Positions 48,580 through 57,805 of a DNA stretch of 64,000 nt are shown in pieces. Numbering within the stretch: position 1 is the stretch's first letter; every line of letters starts with the position of its first letter. Both the position numbers and the translations under genes were made by a program. This DNA is from PBB1 sp965229345. GTDB taxonomy: Bacteria > Pseudomonadota > Gammaproteobacteria > Burkholderiales > Burkholderiaceae_C. Under the pieces are notes generated by a model. It saw nothing but the letters and a program-made list of their open reading frames with translations, had not been told where the DNA came from and did no database searches. The stretch is taken from the NCBI GenBank assembly GCA_965229345.1, contig OZ245872.1, forward strand, positions 310,001-374,000. Direction: 5' to 3'.

Positions 48580-50270
48580 ATTTTCTCGGGCGCGCTGACA
48601 CCCAGTACCGCCAGCGCATTGCGGATCACCTGGCGTGTGGCCGACAACAAGGCCAGCCGCGCCTGGGTCAGCGCCACATCGTCGGCAAGGAAGCGCTCAG
48701 CGGCATAGTAGCTGTGGAAGGCACCCGCCACATCGCGCAGATAGAACGTCACATCGTGCGGCGCCAGCGTCTCGGCGGCGTTCGACAGCATCGCCGGGTA
48801 GTCGGCCAGCTTCAGCATCAGCGCGCTCTCGGTCGGGGCGGTCAGCAGCGACAGATCTGCGCGCGCGATGGCGGCCGGATCACCGCCCTTGTCGACGTAC
48901 TGCTGAATCACAGAACAGATCCGTGCGTGCGCGTACTGCACATAGAAGACGGGGTTCTCGTCGTTCTGCTTCAAGGCCAGATCGACATCGAAGGTGAACT
49001 CGGTGTCGGCCTTGCGGCTGATCAGGAAAAAGCGCACCGCATCGCGGCTGGTCCAGTCGATCAGGTCGCGCAGCGTGACGTAGCTGCCGGCGCGCTTGGA
49101 GATCTTGACCTCCTCGCCGCCCTTCATCACCGTCACCATCTTGTGCAACACGTAATCGGGGTAGCCAGGCGCGATGCCGACGCCCGCCGCCTGCAGGCCA
49201 GCACGCACCCGGGCGATGGTGCCGTGGTGGTCACCGCCCTGGATGTTGATCGCCTTGGTGTAGCCGCGCTGGAACTTGCTGATGTGGTACGCCACATCGG
49301 GCACGAAGTAGGTGTACTGAGCCTCCCCGCCCTGCGACGACTTGCGCATCACCCGGTCCTTGTCGTCGCCGTAGTCGGTGCTGCGCAGCCACAACGCGCC
49401 GTCCTGCTCGTAGGTCTTGCCGGCAGCGACCAGCCGCGCCACGGTGGTCTCGACCTGTCCGGTCGCGTACAGGCTGGACTCCAGGAAGTAGTGGTCGAAG
49501 CGCACACCGAAGGCCTGCAGATCCAGATCCTGTTCGTGCCGCAGGTAGGCCACCGCGAACTGGCGAATGCCGTCGAGGTCTTCGATGTCACCCGAGGCGG
49601 TGTAAGCCCGGTCGTCGGCGGTCACGGTCTTGCGTGCAAGGAAATCCGCGGCGATGTCGGCGATGTAGTCACCGTTGTAGGCCGACTCCGGCCATTGCGC
49701 GTCGCCAGGCTTGTAGCCACGCAGGCGCGCCTGCGTGGACGCCGCCAGCGTCGCGATCTGCACGCCGGCGTCGTTGTAATAGAACTCGCGGTGGACGGCC
49801 CAGCCCTGGGTCTCGAACAGGTTGCAGATCGCATCCCCCAGCGCTGCCTGCCGGCCATGGCCCACGTGCAGCGGCCCGGTCGGGTTGGCCGACACGAACT
49901 CGACCAGCACCGGCTGGCCGTTGTCGGCCTGGCGCCCGAAACACGCCCCGCCCGTCAGCACCTCGCGCACCACCGCCTGGCGGGCCGAAGCACGCAAACG
50001 CAGGTTGATGAATCCGGGACCGGCGATCTCGAACGAATCGACGTGCTTCTGTACCGCGGGCTGCCGCTCGAGCGCGGCGATCAAGGCCTGGGCCACCTCG
50101 CGCGGATTTTTCTTCAGGGGCTTGGCCAGTTGCATGGCCGAGGTGCACGCCAGGTCGCCGTGTGCGGCCAGCTTGGGCGACTCGAACGCAGCCTTCAGGG
50201 GGCTCGACGGACTGACTTCCTCGATCGCTGCGGCGAGCGCCTTCAGCAGATCCTGCTTCGCTTCAATCAT
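48576..50270 (-). CDS. argS: Arginyl-tRNA synthetase
   Basis: Class I synthetase charging tRNA-Arg. The 564 residues start MIEAKQDLLKALAAAIEEVS. The N-terminal additional domain is present, the HIGH-equivalent is PTGPLHVGHGRQAALGDAIC and the KMSKS-equivalent is VKISKRAGSYVTLRDL. The C-terminal anticodon-binding DALR-type domain (ARICSVIQQYVDKG) ends the protein. The kinase gene diverges from it across 171 bases. Confidence 0.97.
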   Translation of the reverse strand: MIEAKQDLLKALAAAIEEVSPSSPLKAAFESPKLAAHGDLACTSAMQLAKPLKKNPREVAQALIAALERQPAVQKHVDSFEIAGPGFINLRLRASARQAVVREVLTGGACFGRQADNGQPVLVEFVSANPTGPLHVGHGRQAALGDAICNLFETQGWAVHREFYYNDAGVQIATLAASTQARLRGYKPGDAQWPESAYNGDYIADIAADFLARKTVTADDRAYTASGDIEDLDGIRQFAVAYLRHEQDLDLQAFGVRFDHYFLESSLYATGQVETTVARLVAAGKTYEQDGALWLRSTDYGDDKDRVMRKSSQGGEAQYTYFVPDVAYHISKFQRGYTKAINIQGGDHHGTIARVRAGLQAAGVGIAPGYPDYVLHKMVTVMKGGEEVKISKRAGSYVTLRDLIDWTSRDAVRFFLISRKADTEFTFDVDLALKQNDENPVFYVQYAHARICSVIQQYVDKGGDPAAIARADLSLLTAPTESALMLKLADYPAMLSNAAETLAPHDVTFYLRDVAGAFHSYYAAERFLADDVALTQARLALLSATRQVIRNALAVLGVSAPEKM

Positions 50271-50441
50271 CGAAAGATTCTACGTTTGGCCCCTGTTTCA
50301 CCCGCTCACGCGCGGGTTTGAGGGGTGTTCGGGCGGCTGTTCAGCGCACTTGGTGGGCGCCGACTGGGCGACGATGTCCGGGCAGGACACCGCATGCGCG
50401 GTCGTCACGCGTTCATGCTGCCCACTTGCGAGCCTTGCCCC

Positions 50442-51857
50442 ATGGCCCACTCTACTTCTGCCCCGCGATCGGCCGATCCGGCACTCGACCTGGTCACTGA
50501 GTCCGCGCCGACACGGCCTGCCTGCACCTCGGTCGCAACGCCAGCCGAACCGGCGCAGATCGGCAAGTACCCGGTGCTGCGCAAGCTCGGCGAAGGCGCC
50601 ACCAGCGACGTGTACCTCTGCCGCGACGAATTCCAGGGGCGTGATGTGGCGATCAAGCGGGTTCGCGCGGGTGCCACCGCCGACGCGGCGGCGCATCGCT
50701 ACAGCGACCGCTTCTTTGCTGCCGAAGCGGCATTGGTCGGCCGCCTCGAGCACCCGAATGTGGTGAAGATCTACGACGCGGTGTCCGAGCCCGGGAGCCA
50801 ATACCTGGTCATGGAATACGTCGACGGCAGCACGCTGCGGCCCTACTGCCGCGCGGACCAGTTGCTGCCCCTGGAGCTGATCGTCGAAATCGGCTTCAAG
50901 TGCGCGATGGCACTGGGCTATGTGTATCGGCAGGGCCTGATCCACCGCGATGTCAAGCCCGCCAACGTGCTGGCGGTGCTGAGCCAAGGGACGATCACCG
51001 ACGTGAAGATCTCCGACTTCGGCAGCGCGCTGAACCTGGAGTCCGACGTCACCCAGGTCTATCGCGTAGGTTCGCTCGCCTACATGTCGCCCGAACAGCT
51101 CGACGGCAGCGCGCTGGACAGCCGTGCCGACATGTACTCGCTGGGCGCCGTGCTGTACCACCTGATCGCGGGTCGCCCGCCGTTCGACGCGCAGATTCAG
51201 TCGGCCATGATGCATCAGATCTACCACGCCATCCCGGCCCCGTTGGTCGGTCTGCGAGAGGGCGTCGGGACGGCGGTGGACGAGGTGATCCAGCGCGCGC
51301 TGGCCAAGGACCCGAAGGACCGCTACGCCGACTGGGACAGCTTTGCACAGGCGCTGTCGGGCCTGATCGCCAACCAGCAGGTGCCGCGCGGGCATCTGCA
51401 GGGGGTGCTGGATTCAGAACGCTTCAATCTGCTGCGCACACTGGACTTCTTCACCAGCTTCGGCGACGTCGAGCTCTGGGAGGTGGTGCACCGCGCCAAG
51501 TGGCAACGTTTCCCGTTTGGCCATGCGCTCTATCGCCGAGGCGAAGAAGGGCGCACTTTCCACATCATTGCGCAGGGTGAGGTGGAGGTGTACCGCGCAG
51601 GCGACAAGGTGGCGACACTCGGTACCGGCACCTCGGTGGGCGAGATGGCGTATCTGGCGCCGAGCGCCGAACTGCGTCGGCACAGCACCGATGTGGTGGT
51701 GAGCCAGCCCGCCACCACGATCTCGTTCGCGCCGGACACCCTGGCGCAGCTCGGTCCCGCCTGCCGGCACCTGTTCGACGAGGCGTTCATTCGGGTGCTG
51801 GTGCGTCGCCTGCATGCGGCCCATGAGCAGCTGGCGCACCCACGCCGCATCCTCTGA
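50442..51857 (+). CDS. Ser/Thr protein kinase with C-terminal cyclic-nucleotide-binding domain
   Basis: A 471-residue soluble protein. I chose ATG 50442 (MAHSTSAPRSADPALDLVTE); ATG 50415 is an alternative, and GTG 50325 would overlap its own ribosome-binding site. A kinase domain spans about residues 40-305: glycine loop KLGEGATSDVYLC, lysine in DVAIKRVRAG, catalytic loop LIHRDVKPANVL, SDFGSALN, and SPEQLDG. After a linker, a cNMP-binding beta-roll runs from about 335 to the end (FPFGHALYRRGEEGRTFHII, GTGTSVGEMAYLAPSAELRR). No membrane helix is present, unlike PknB-type kinases. Confidence 0.88.
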   Translation: MAHSTSAPRSADPALDLVTESAPTRPACTSVATPAEPAQIGKYPVLRKLGEGATSDVYLCRDEFQGRDVAIKRVRAGATADAAAHRYSDRFFAAEAALVGRLEHPNVVKIYDAVSEPGSQYLVMEYVDGSTLRPYCRADQLLPLELIVEIGFKCAMALGYVYRQGLIHRDVKPANVLAVLSQGTITDVKISDFGSALNLESDVTQVYRVGSLAYMSPEQLDGSALDSRADMYSLGAVLYHLIAGRPPFDAQIQSAMMHQIYHAIPAPLVGLREGVGTAVDEVIQRALAKDPKDRYADWDSFAQALSGLIANQQVPRGHLQGVLDSERFNLLRTLDFFTSFGDVELWEVVHRAKWQRFPFGHALYRRGEEGRTFHIIAQGEVEVYRAGDKVATLGTGTSVGEMAYLAPSAELRRHSTDVVVSQPATTISFAPDTLAQLGPACRHLFDEAFIRVLVRRLHAAHEQLAHPRRIL

Positions 51858-51988
51858 TCGCACCTGGGGGCCGCCCGCGTGTCCACCGGCGAGGCCCGAC
51901 GGGCGTTGAGCCCGGGTCGGCTGTCTGCACCGAGTTGCATCCGCCCTGGCCGGCACCCTCTGTTCACTACCGCCTGGAGAAACACCCC

Positions 51989-52303
51989 ATGAAGAAATTC
52001 ACCACCGTGCTGGCCCTTGCTGCCGTCATCTTCGCAGCGCCTGCTTTCGCCAGCAGCCACAAGGAGGCGCCAGAAATGACACCTGCCGGTGGCTGCGAAG
52101 CGGCCGCCGCCGAGAAGAAGCTCGCGGGCGCGGCCAAGACCAGCTTCCTGAAGAAGTGCAACAAGAATGCGCCGAAATCAGCGTGCGACACCAAGGCGGC
52201 CGAAAAGAAGCTGGCTGGCGCCGCCAAGACCAGCTTCCTGAAGAAATGCCACGCCGACACCGCCGCCGCTGCGGCCTCGGGCGCAGCATCGGCCGGCAAG
52301 TAA
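51989..52303 (+). CDS. Exported PsiF-repeat protein
   Basis: A 104-residue small periplasmic protein. A signal peptide (MKKFTTVLALAAVIFAAPAF, cleavage after AFA) is followed by two near-identical PsiF repeats at Cys36-Cys57 and Cys66-Cys87. Each has the core EKKLAGAAKTSFLKKC and they recur with a 30-residue period. The C-terminus is Ala-rich. E. coli PsiF is phosphate-starvation induced, but the molecular role is unknown. The gene ends four bases from the convergent LysR gene. Confidence 0.85.
   Translation: MKKFTTVLALAAVIFAAPAFASSHKEAPEMTPAGGCEAAAAEKKLAGAAKTSFLKKCNKNAPKSACDTKAAEKKLAGAAKTSFLKKCHADTAAAAASGAASAGK
52094..52249 (+). repeat. Two internal PsiF repeats
   Basis: Two 66-base coding units (52094-52159 and 52184-52249) encode almost the same 22 residues. 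They differ at DNA level mainly at third codon positions, which points to an old duplication kept by selection on the protein rather than a recent copy. Confidence 0.8.
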
Positions 52304-52307
52304 GGCG

Positions 52308-53240
52308 CTATGCCCCCACCCCACCGCTCGGCGGTGGGCGGTCCCAATACCGCGATTCGCCGTAGGTGCTCTTGAGGAATTCAACCCACAGGCGCACCCG
52401 CAGCGGCAGATGCTTGCGCTGCGCGAACACCGCGTAGATGCCGTTCGGCGGCGCCGCATAGCCGTCCAGCACACTGACCAGACGGCCACTGGCCACGTCC
52501 TGGCCGACTTCCCACACCGATCGCCAGGCGATGCCCAGGCCGGCCAGACACCAGTCACGCAGCACCTGGCCGTCGCTGCAGTCGAAACGCCCCCCAGGGC
52601 GCAGATGCTGGGTCTGGCCGTCGAGCGTGAAGGCCCAGCCGCGCGGCTGGCTGGCGTCGCCGCCGAGCGTGAGGCATTCGTGGTGCAGCAGGTCGCTCGG
52701 GTGCAGTGGCACGCCCGCCCGCGCCAGGTAGGCGGGTGACGCGACACAGAGCCGACGGTTGTCGGCCAGCCGCACGCTCACCAGGCGGCTGTCGGGCAGA
52801 TCGCCCACGCGCACGGCACAGTCCACGCCTTCGTTGACGATGTCGACGATGCGATCGCTCAGGTTCAGCGACACATTCACCTCCGGGTGCAACGCCACGA
52901 AGGCCGGCACCAGCGTCGCCACATGCCGCCGCCCGAATCCAGCCGGTGCGGTCACACGCAGGAAGCCGCTGGCCTTGACACCGCCGGCGCTGACGCTGGC
53001 TTCGGCGTCGTTGAGCTCGGCCAGCACCCGCTGACAGTCCTCGAGAAAGGCACTGCCTTCGTGGGTCAGGGTGATGCGCCGCGTGGTGCGCACCATCAGC
53101 TTCACGCCCAATCGGGCTTCCAGTGCATCGAGGCGCCGCCCGATCACCGCCGGTGCGGTGCCTTCGGCGACCGCGGCTGCAGTCAGGGTGCCGCGCAAGG
53201 CCACTTGAGTGAACGATTCGATCTGCTTGAGTTTGTCCAC
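52308..53240 (-). CDS. LysR-family transcriptional regulator
   Basis: A 310-residue regulator. I chose GTG 53240 (VDKLKQIESFTQVALRGTLT), with AGGGCG upstream; the frame stays open for 60 more codons without sense. The helix-turn-helix includes EGTAPAVIGRRLDALEARLG, and the effector domain follows, with DRIVDIVNEGVDCAVRVGDL and DGQVLRDWCLAGLGIAW. That pattern belongs to the CrgA/AaeR-like subgroup. It diverges from malate synthase G, its probable target, across 170 AT-richer bases. Confidence 0.9.
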   Translation of the reverse strand: MDKLKQIESFTQVALRGTLTAAAVAEGTAPAVIGRRLDALEARLGVKLMVRTTRRITLTHEGSAFLEDCQRVLAELNDAEASVSAGGVKASGFLRVTAPAGFGRRHVATLVPAFVALHPEVNVSLNLSDRIVDIVNEGVDCAVRVGDLPDSRLVSVRLADNRRLCVASPAYLARAGVPLHPSDLLHHECLTLGGDASQPRGWAFTLDGQTQHLRPGGRFDCSDGQVLRDWCLAGLGIAWRSVWEVGQDVASGRLVSVLDGYAAPPNGIYAVFAQRKHLPLRVRLWVEFLKSTYGESRYWDRPPPSGGVGA

Positions 53241-53410
53241 GTTGAATTCGCCCTGTGCCGCCCGATTCAATACTAAACAGTCATGAATGATTTGCGTTGA
53301 GGCCCCTCGGTAGATGAATAGGTTTGCAATACAGTGATAACCCGAAGTCTGATGACCAAGCCGATGCCACCAGGCCGGCTGATTTCCACCCTCACCGAAA
53401 GTCCGACAAC
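53241..53410. promoter_or_regulatory. Divergent control region of the LysR gene and glcB
   Basis: This 170-base region is clearly richer in A and T than its surroundings. It holds an imperfect inverted repeat, ATTCA (53265-53269) and TGAAT (53284-53288), of the size a LysR dimer could bind. I could not settle the promoter elements by eye. Confidence 0.35.
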
Positions 53411-55600
53411 ATGACCGCACGCACCCCTGTACACGGCCTGGAGGTCGCCACCGTCCTGTACCGCTTCATCGAAGACCAGGTGCTGCCGGGCACCGGTGTG
53501 GAGGCGGCCAGGTTCTGGCAAGGCTTCGATGCCATCGTCCGCGACCTCGCGCCGAAAAACGCCGCCTTGCTGGCCGAGCGCGATCGCCTGCAAACCGAAC
53601 TGGATGCGTGGCACCGCGCCCACCCCGGCCCGATCAAGAAGCCCAAGGCGTACCGCCAATTTCTGCAGCGCATCGGCTACCTCGTGCCTGTGCCGGACAA
53701 GGTCAAGGTCACCACGAAGCATGTCGACACCGAACTCGCGGCGCAGGCCGGCCCACAGCTGGTGGTGCCGATCACCAACGCACGCTATGCCCTGAACGCG
53801 GCCAACGCGCGCTGGGGCTCGCTGTACGACGCGCTGTACGGCACCGACGCGATTTCGGAGGCCGACGGCGCCGAGAAGGGTGCCGGCTACAACCCGGTGC
53901 GCGGCGCGAAAGTCATCCACTACGCGCGCCATGTGCTCGACCGCACCGTGCCGCTGAAGAAGGGATCGCACGTCGATTCGGTCGGCTATGCCGTGGTCGA
54001 TGGCGAGCTGCGCGTGACGCTCAAGAAAGGCCGCACCGTGGGCCTGGCCCATCCCAAGCAGTTCGTGGGCTACCAGGGTGACGCCGCGGCGCCCTCGTCG
54101 GTGCTGTTCCGGCACCACGATCTGCACCTCGACTTGCGCATCGACCGCCACACCGTCACCGGTGCGAGCGACCCCGCCGGCGTGTCCGATCTGGTGCTCG
54201 AATCGGCGCTGTCGACCATCCTCGACCTCGAGGATTCGGTCGCCGTCGTCGACGCCGAGGACAAGGTGCAGGCCTACGGCAACTGGCTGGGTGTGCTCAC
54301 GGGCACGCTGACCGAAGACGTGAGCAAGGGCGGCAAGACCTTCACGCGCCGCCTGAATCCCGACCGCGTCTACATCGGCCCCAAAGGTGAGGCCGTCACG
54401 CTGCATGGCCGCTCGCTGATGTTCGTGCGCAATGTCGGCCACCTGATGACGAACCCGGCCGTGCTGTGGGCGAATGGCCAAGAAATTCCCGAAGGCATCC
54501 TCGACGCCGTGGTCACCACCACGATCGCGCTGCACGACCTGAAGCGAGCGCACCCGACGATCCGCAACTCGCGCACCGGCTCGGTCTACATCGTCAAGCC
54601 GAAGATGCACGGGCCAGCGGAAGTGGCGTTTGCCAGCGAGCTGTTCAGCCGCGTCGAACAGCTGCTCGGCCTGCCCAAGGCCACCGTCAAGCTCGGCATC
54701 ATGGACGAGGAACGCCGCACCAGCGTGAACCTGAAGGCCTGCATCGCCGCCGCCGCCGACCGTGTGGCCTTCATCAACACCGGCTTCCTCGACCGCACCG
54801 GCGACGAGATGCACACCGCCATGCAGGCCGGCGCGATGCTGCGCAAGGGCGACATGAAGACCAGCGCCTGGATCGCGGCCTACGAACGCAACAACGTGCT
54901 GGTCGGTTTGAGCTGCGGCCTGCGCGGCAAGGCACAGATCGGCAAGGGCATGTGGGCGATGCCCGACCTGATGGCCGCGATGCTGCAACAGAAGATCGCG
55001 CACCCGCAGGCCGGTGCCAACACCGCCTGGGTGCCGAGCCCGACGGCAGCGACGCTGCATGCCTTGCACTACCACCAGGTCGATGTGGTCGCGGTGCAGA
55101 AGCAGCTGGAGAAGCAGGACGCCGATGGACTGGCCGATGAACTGCTCACCGGGCTGCTGACGATCCCGGTGGTCAAGAAGGCGAAGTGGACAGACGCCGA
55201 GAAGCAGCAGGAACTCGACAACAACGCCCAGGGCATCCTCGGCTACGTGGTGCGCTGGGTCGACCAGGGCGTCGGTTGCTCGAAGGTGCCCGACATCCAT
55301 GACGTCGGCCTGATGGAAGACCGCGCCACATTGCGCATCAGCAGCCAGCACATGGCCAACTGGCTGCGCCATGGCGTGGTGACCAAGGCGCAGGTGAACA
55401 GCACGCTCAAGCGGATGGCCAAGGTCGTCGATCAGCAGAACGCCGGTGACCCGCTCTACCAGAAGATGGCCGGCCGCTTCGACGAATCGATCGCCTTCCA
55501 GGCGGCGCGCGATCTGGTCTTCCAGGGCCTGACGCAGCCCAGCGGCTACACCGAGCCCTTGCTGCATGCAGCCCGGTTGCGGGTCAAGGCGATGGGCTGA
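53411..55600 (+). CDS. glcB: Malate synthase G
   Basis: Condenses glyoxylate with acetyl-CoA to malate, allowing growth on glycolate or C2 compounds. The 729 residues (the single-chain G isoform is about 720) start MTARTPVHGLEVATVLYRFI. Active-site features are SALSTILDLEDSVAVVDAED, the RSLMFVRNVGHLMTNPAVLW segment, VKLGIMDEERRTSVNLKACI and NTGFLDRTGDEMHTAMQAGA. A divergent LysR gene probably regulates it. No glcDEF or isocitrate lyase genes are in the window. Confidence 0.97.
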   Translation: MTARTPVHGLEVATVLYRFIEDQVLPGTGVEAARFWQGFDAIVRDLAPKNAALLAERDRLQTELDAWHRAHPGPIKKPKAYRQFLQRIGYLVPVPDKVKVTTKHVDTELAAQAGPQLVVPITNARYALNAANARWGSLYDALYGTDAISEADGAEKGAGYNPVRGAKVIHYARHVLDRTVPLKKGSHVDSVGYAVVDGELRVTLKKGRTVGLAHPKQFVGYQGDAAAPSSVLFRHHDLHLDLRIDRHTVTGASDPAGVSDLVLESALSTILDLEDSVAVVDAEDKVQAYGNWLGVLTGTLTEDVSKGGKTFTRRLNPDRVYIGPKGEAVTLHGRSLMFVRNVGHLMTNPAVLWANGQEIPEGILDAVVTTTIALHDLKRAHPTIRNSRTGSVYIVKPKMHGPAEVAFASELFSRVEQLLGLPKATVKLGIMDEERRTSVNLKACIAAAADRVAFINTGFLDRTGDEMHTAMQAGAMLRKGDMKTSAWIAAYERNNVLVGLSCGLRGKAQIGKGMWAMPDLMAAMLQQKIAHPQAGANTAWVPSPTAATLHALHYHQVDVVAVQKQLEKQDADGLADELLTGLLTIPVVKKAKWTDAEKQQELDNNAQGILGYVVRWVDQGVGCSKVPDIHDVGLMEDRATLRISSQHMANWLRHGVVTKAQVNSTLKRMAKVVDQQNAGDPLYQKMAGRFDESIAFQAARDLVFQGLTQPSGYTEPLLHAARLRVKAMG

Positions 55601-55665
55601 CAGCGCGAGGGGCATCCGTCGTCGGTGGTACAAAACACGCCGTCGCCAACTCGCTGCCCTCGACC

Positions 55666-56292
55666 ATGCCCCACCTGCTGCACATCCAGAGCTCGCCGCG
55701 CCATCAGCGCTCGGCATCGATCGAAGTGGCGCAGGCCTTCATCGGTGCCTGGACATCGCGCCACCCCCAGGCCACCATCGACACGCTCGATGTGTGGACC
55801 ACACCGCTGCCGGAGTTCGACGGCGAGGCGCTCGGCGCGAAGTACGCGGCACTTGAAGGCACCCCACGCAGCCCGGCACAAGTCAAGGTGTGGGCGGACA
55901 TCGAAGCCCTGGGTCAGCGTTTTCACCGCGCCGACCTGATCGTGATCAGCGTGCCGATGTGGAATTTCGGCATCCCGTACCGGCTCAAGCACCTGATCGA
56001 TGCGGTGTCGCAAAAAGACGTGCTGTTCACCTTCGACGAGCGCGGCCTGCTGGGCCTGCTGGGCGGCCGCAAGGCGGTGGTGGTGGCTGCGCGCGGCGTG
56101 GCCCTCGGCGAGAACTTCCCGGCCGACGAGTTCGACCACCAGACCCGCTACCTGACGATGTGGGCGCGCATGGTGGGCATCACCGACGTGCACACGGTGT
56201 TGGTGGAAAAAACGCTGTTCGGCCCCGAGGCCGACACCGCGTCACGCGCACAGGCGCAAGCCGAAGCGGTGTCGCTGGCGGCTTCGATCTGA
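55666..56292 (+). CDS. azoR: FMN-dependent NADH-azoreductase
   Basis: A 208-residue flavodoxin-like quinone/azo reductase. It starts MPHLLHIQSSPRHQRSASIE, the FMN phosphate-binding loop. The second FMN contact is ISVPMWNFGIPYRLKHLIDA, and GLLGGRKAVVVAARG follows. AzoR proteins reduce quinones by two electrons using NADH; the physiological substrate is probably a quinone. It follows glcB by 65 bases and has no other obvious partner. Confidence 0.93.
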   Translation: MPHLLHIQSSPRHQRSASIEVAQAFIGAWTSRHPQATIDTLDVWTTPLPEFDGEALGAKYAALEGTPRSPAQVKVWADIEALGQRFHRADLIVISVPMWNFGIPYRLKHLIDAVSQKDVLFTFDERGLLGLLGGRKAVVVAARGVALGENFPADEFDHQTRYLTMWARMVGITDVHTVLVEKTLFGPEADTASRAQAQAEAVSLAASI

Positions 56293-56426
56293 GCGTTTGG
56301 GCCCCGGGCGGCCTGACAATGCGCCCGACGGACCCGTTCGCAGAATTTCAGCCAGGTGCATCTGTACCCGGGCGGCGAACGTAGTGTGTTGATCCCCAGG
56401 CTGGCCCGCCGACCGCCCCGCTCTCG

Positions 56427-56984
56427 ATGTCCGAACCCATTCCGCTGACCGCCGACGCCTTCGACTACGAAGCGGCCCTCGAGGCCTGCGCTCGCGGTGA
56501 ACGCTTTGCGCTGAACGCGCTGTACCAGCGCGAGGCCCGCTGGCTGCTCGGGGTCGCCCAGCGCATCGTCGGTGATCGCGACCATGCGCACGATGTGCTG
56601 CAGGACGCCTTCCTGCAGATCTGGCAAAAGGCAGCCAGCTACCAACGATCGCTCGGTTCGGCACGTGGCTGGATCTACACCGTGGTGCGGCACCGCGCGC
56701 TGGACCTGGCCCGCCGCTCCGGCCGCGAGATCAGCATCGGCGACGACCTCGAAGCCTTGTCCGACGCACGCCAGGCCGACGAGCACGGCCCTGCGGGCCC
56801 CGACACCACCGCGCTGGACCGCTGCCTGGATGCGCTAGACGAGCGCAAGCGCGACTGCATCGTCTGTGCGTTCGTCGAGGGCTACACCCACGAGCAGATC
56901 GCGACCAAGCTGTCGACCCCGGTGGGCACGGTCAAGTCGTGGATCCGGCGCGGCCTGCTGGCACTGAAGGAGTGCCTGTCGTGA
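56427..56984 (+). CDS. ECF-family RNA polymerase sigma factor
   Basis: A 185-residue group 4 sigma factor. Region 2 includes RFALNALYQREARWLLGVAQ and RDHAHDVLQDAFLQIWQKAA. Region 4 includes LDERKRDCIVCAFVEGYTHE and QIATKLSTPVGTVKSWIRRG with its helix-turn-helix. Its stop codon overlaps the GTG start of the next gene, an anti-sigma factor, so the pair is co-produced. The style is that of SigK/RskA-paired ECF factors. Confidence 0.93.
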   Translation: MSEPIPLTADAFDYEAALEACARGERFALNALYQREARWLLGVAQRIVGDRDHAHDVLQDAFLQIWQKAASYQRSLGSARGWIYTVVRHRALDLARRSGREISIGDDLEALSDARQADEHGPAGPDTTALDRCLDALDERKRDCIVCAFVEGYTHEQIATKLSTPVGTVKSWIRRGLLALKECLS

Positions 56985-57712
56985 CCTTCGACGACCCGCA
57001 AGAACGCAGCGCCACCGCGGGCGAGTACGTGCTCGGGACGCTGTCGCTCGCTGATCGCGAGGCGTTCGAGCAGGCGCTTGCCGGCGATGCCGCACTGCAG
57101 GCCGAGGTGTATCACTGGCAAGACCGGCTGCTGCCGCTCACTGAGCGGGTGAGGGCCGAGCAGCCGGCAGCCCAGCTGTGGCTGGACATCGAGGCCCGCC
57201 TGGGCATCGTTCCGATATCGACACCCGCACCGGCGTCGACCGCACCGGCCGCCAACGACCCGATGTGGCAACGGCTGCGTCGCTGGCGCGTCGTCAGCGG
57301 CATGGCGATCGCGGCCTCGGTGCTGCTGGCCAGCCTGCTGGTGCTGCGTGCACCCGGGCCGCCTGCCACACCGGCCGACCGCTACCTGGCGCTGCTGCAG
57401 TCGCCCGACAAGTCCACCGGCTGGGTGGTCGAGGTGACGACCGGTGACAAGGTGCGCCTGGTGCCGGTGGGCGCCACGGCCGAGGTGCCCGCCGGCAAGG
57501 CGCTGCAGTTCTGGACCAAGGCCGAAGGGGCCAGCGGCCCGACGTCGCTGGGGCTGATCCGGCCAGGCCAGGTCACCGAACTGCCCGCCGCCCGTCTGCC
57601 CGCGGTGGGCGAGCGCACGCTGTTCGAGCTGACGCTCGAGCCCGAGACCGGCTCGCCGATCGGCCGGCCGACCGGTCCGGTGCTGTTCATCGGGCGCACC
57701 GTTCGGCTGTAG
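56981..57712 (+). CDS. Membrane anti-sigma factor (RskA-like)
   Basis: A 243-residue single-pass membrane protein starting at GTG (VTFDDPQERSATAGEYVLGT). It has a cytoplasmic sigma-binding part with TLSLADREAFEQALAGDAAL. One membrane helix (about residues 108-125, MAIAASVLLASLLVLRAP) and an extracytoplasmic RskA-type C-terminal domain (LQFWTKAEGASGPTSLGLIR) follow. No HxxxCxxC zinc motif is visible, so it is not a ZAS-type anti-sigma factor. It is translationally coupled to the sigma gene. Confidence 0.88.
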   Translation: MTFDDPQERSATAGEYVLGTLSLADREAFEQALAGDAALQAEVYHWQDRLLPLTERVRAEQPAAQLWLDIEARLGIVPISTPAPASTAPAANDPMWQRLRRWRVVSGMAIAASVLLASLLVLRAPGPPATPADRYLALLQSPDKSTGWVVEVTTGDKVRLVPVGATAEVPAGKALQFWTKAEGASGPTSLGLIRPGQVTELPAARLPAVGERTLFELTLEPETGSPIGRPTGPVLFIGRTVRL

Positions 57713-57805
57713 TCGCCAGTCTTAAGCGGGCACGACGGCGCGAGTCCGCCATGCGCTCGCACGGTTCGTGCATGGCGTGGGTACCGCCACTCAGCGCTGC
57801 CCGCC

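Noticed and set aside
48714..50321. A 535-codon frame antisense to argS
   Set aside because: Composition bias only; the opposite strand encodes a complete synthetase.
53273..55717. An 814-codon frame antisense to malate synthase G
   Set aside because: Arg/His/Gly/Leu-rich shadow of glcB with no recognisable family. A protein-coding role is not supported.
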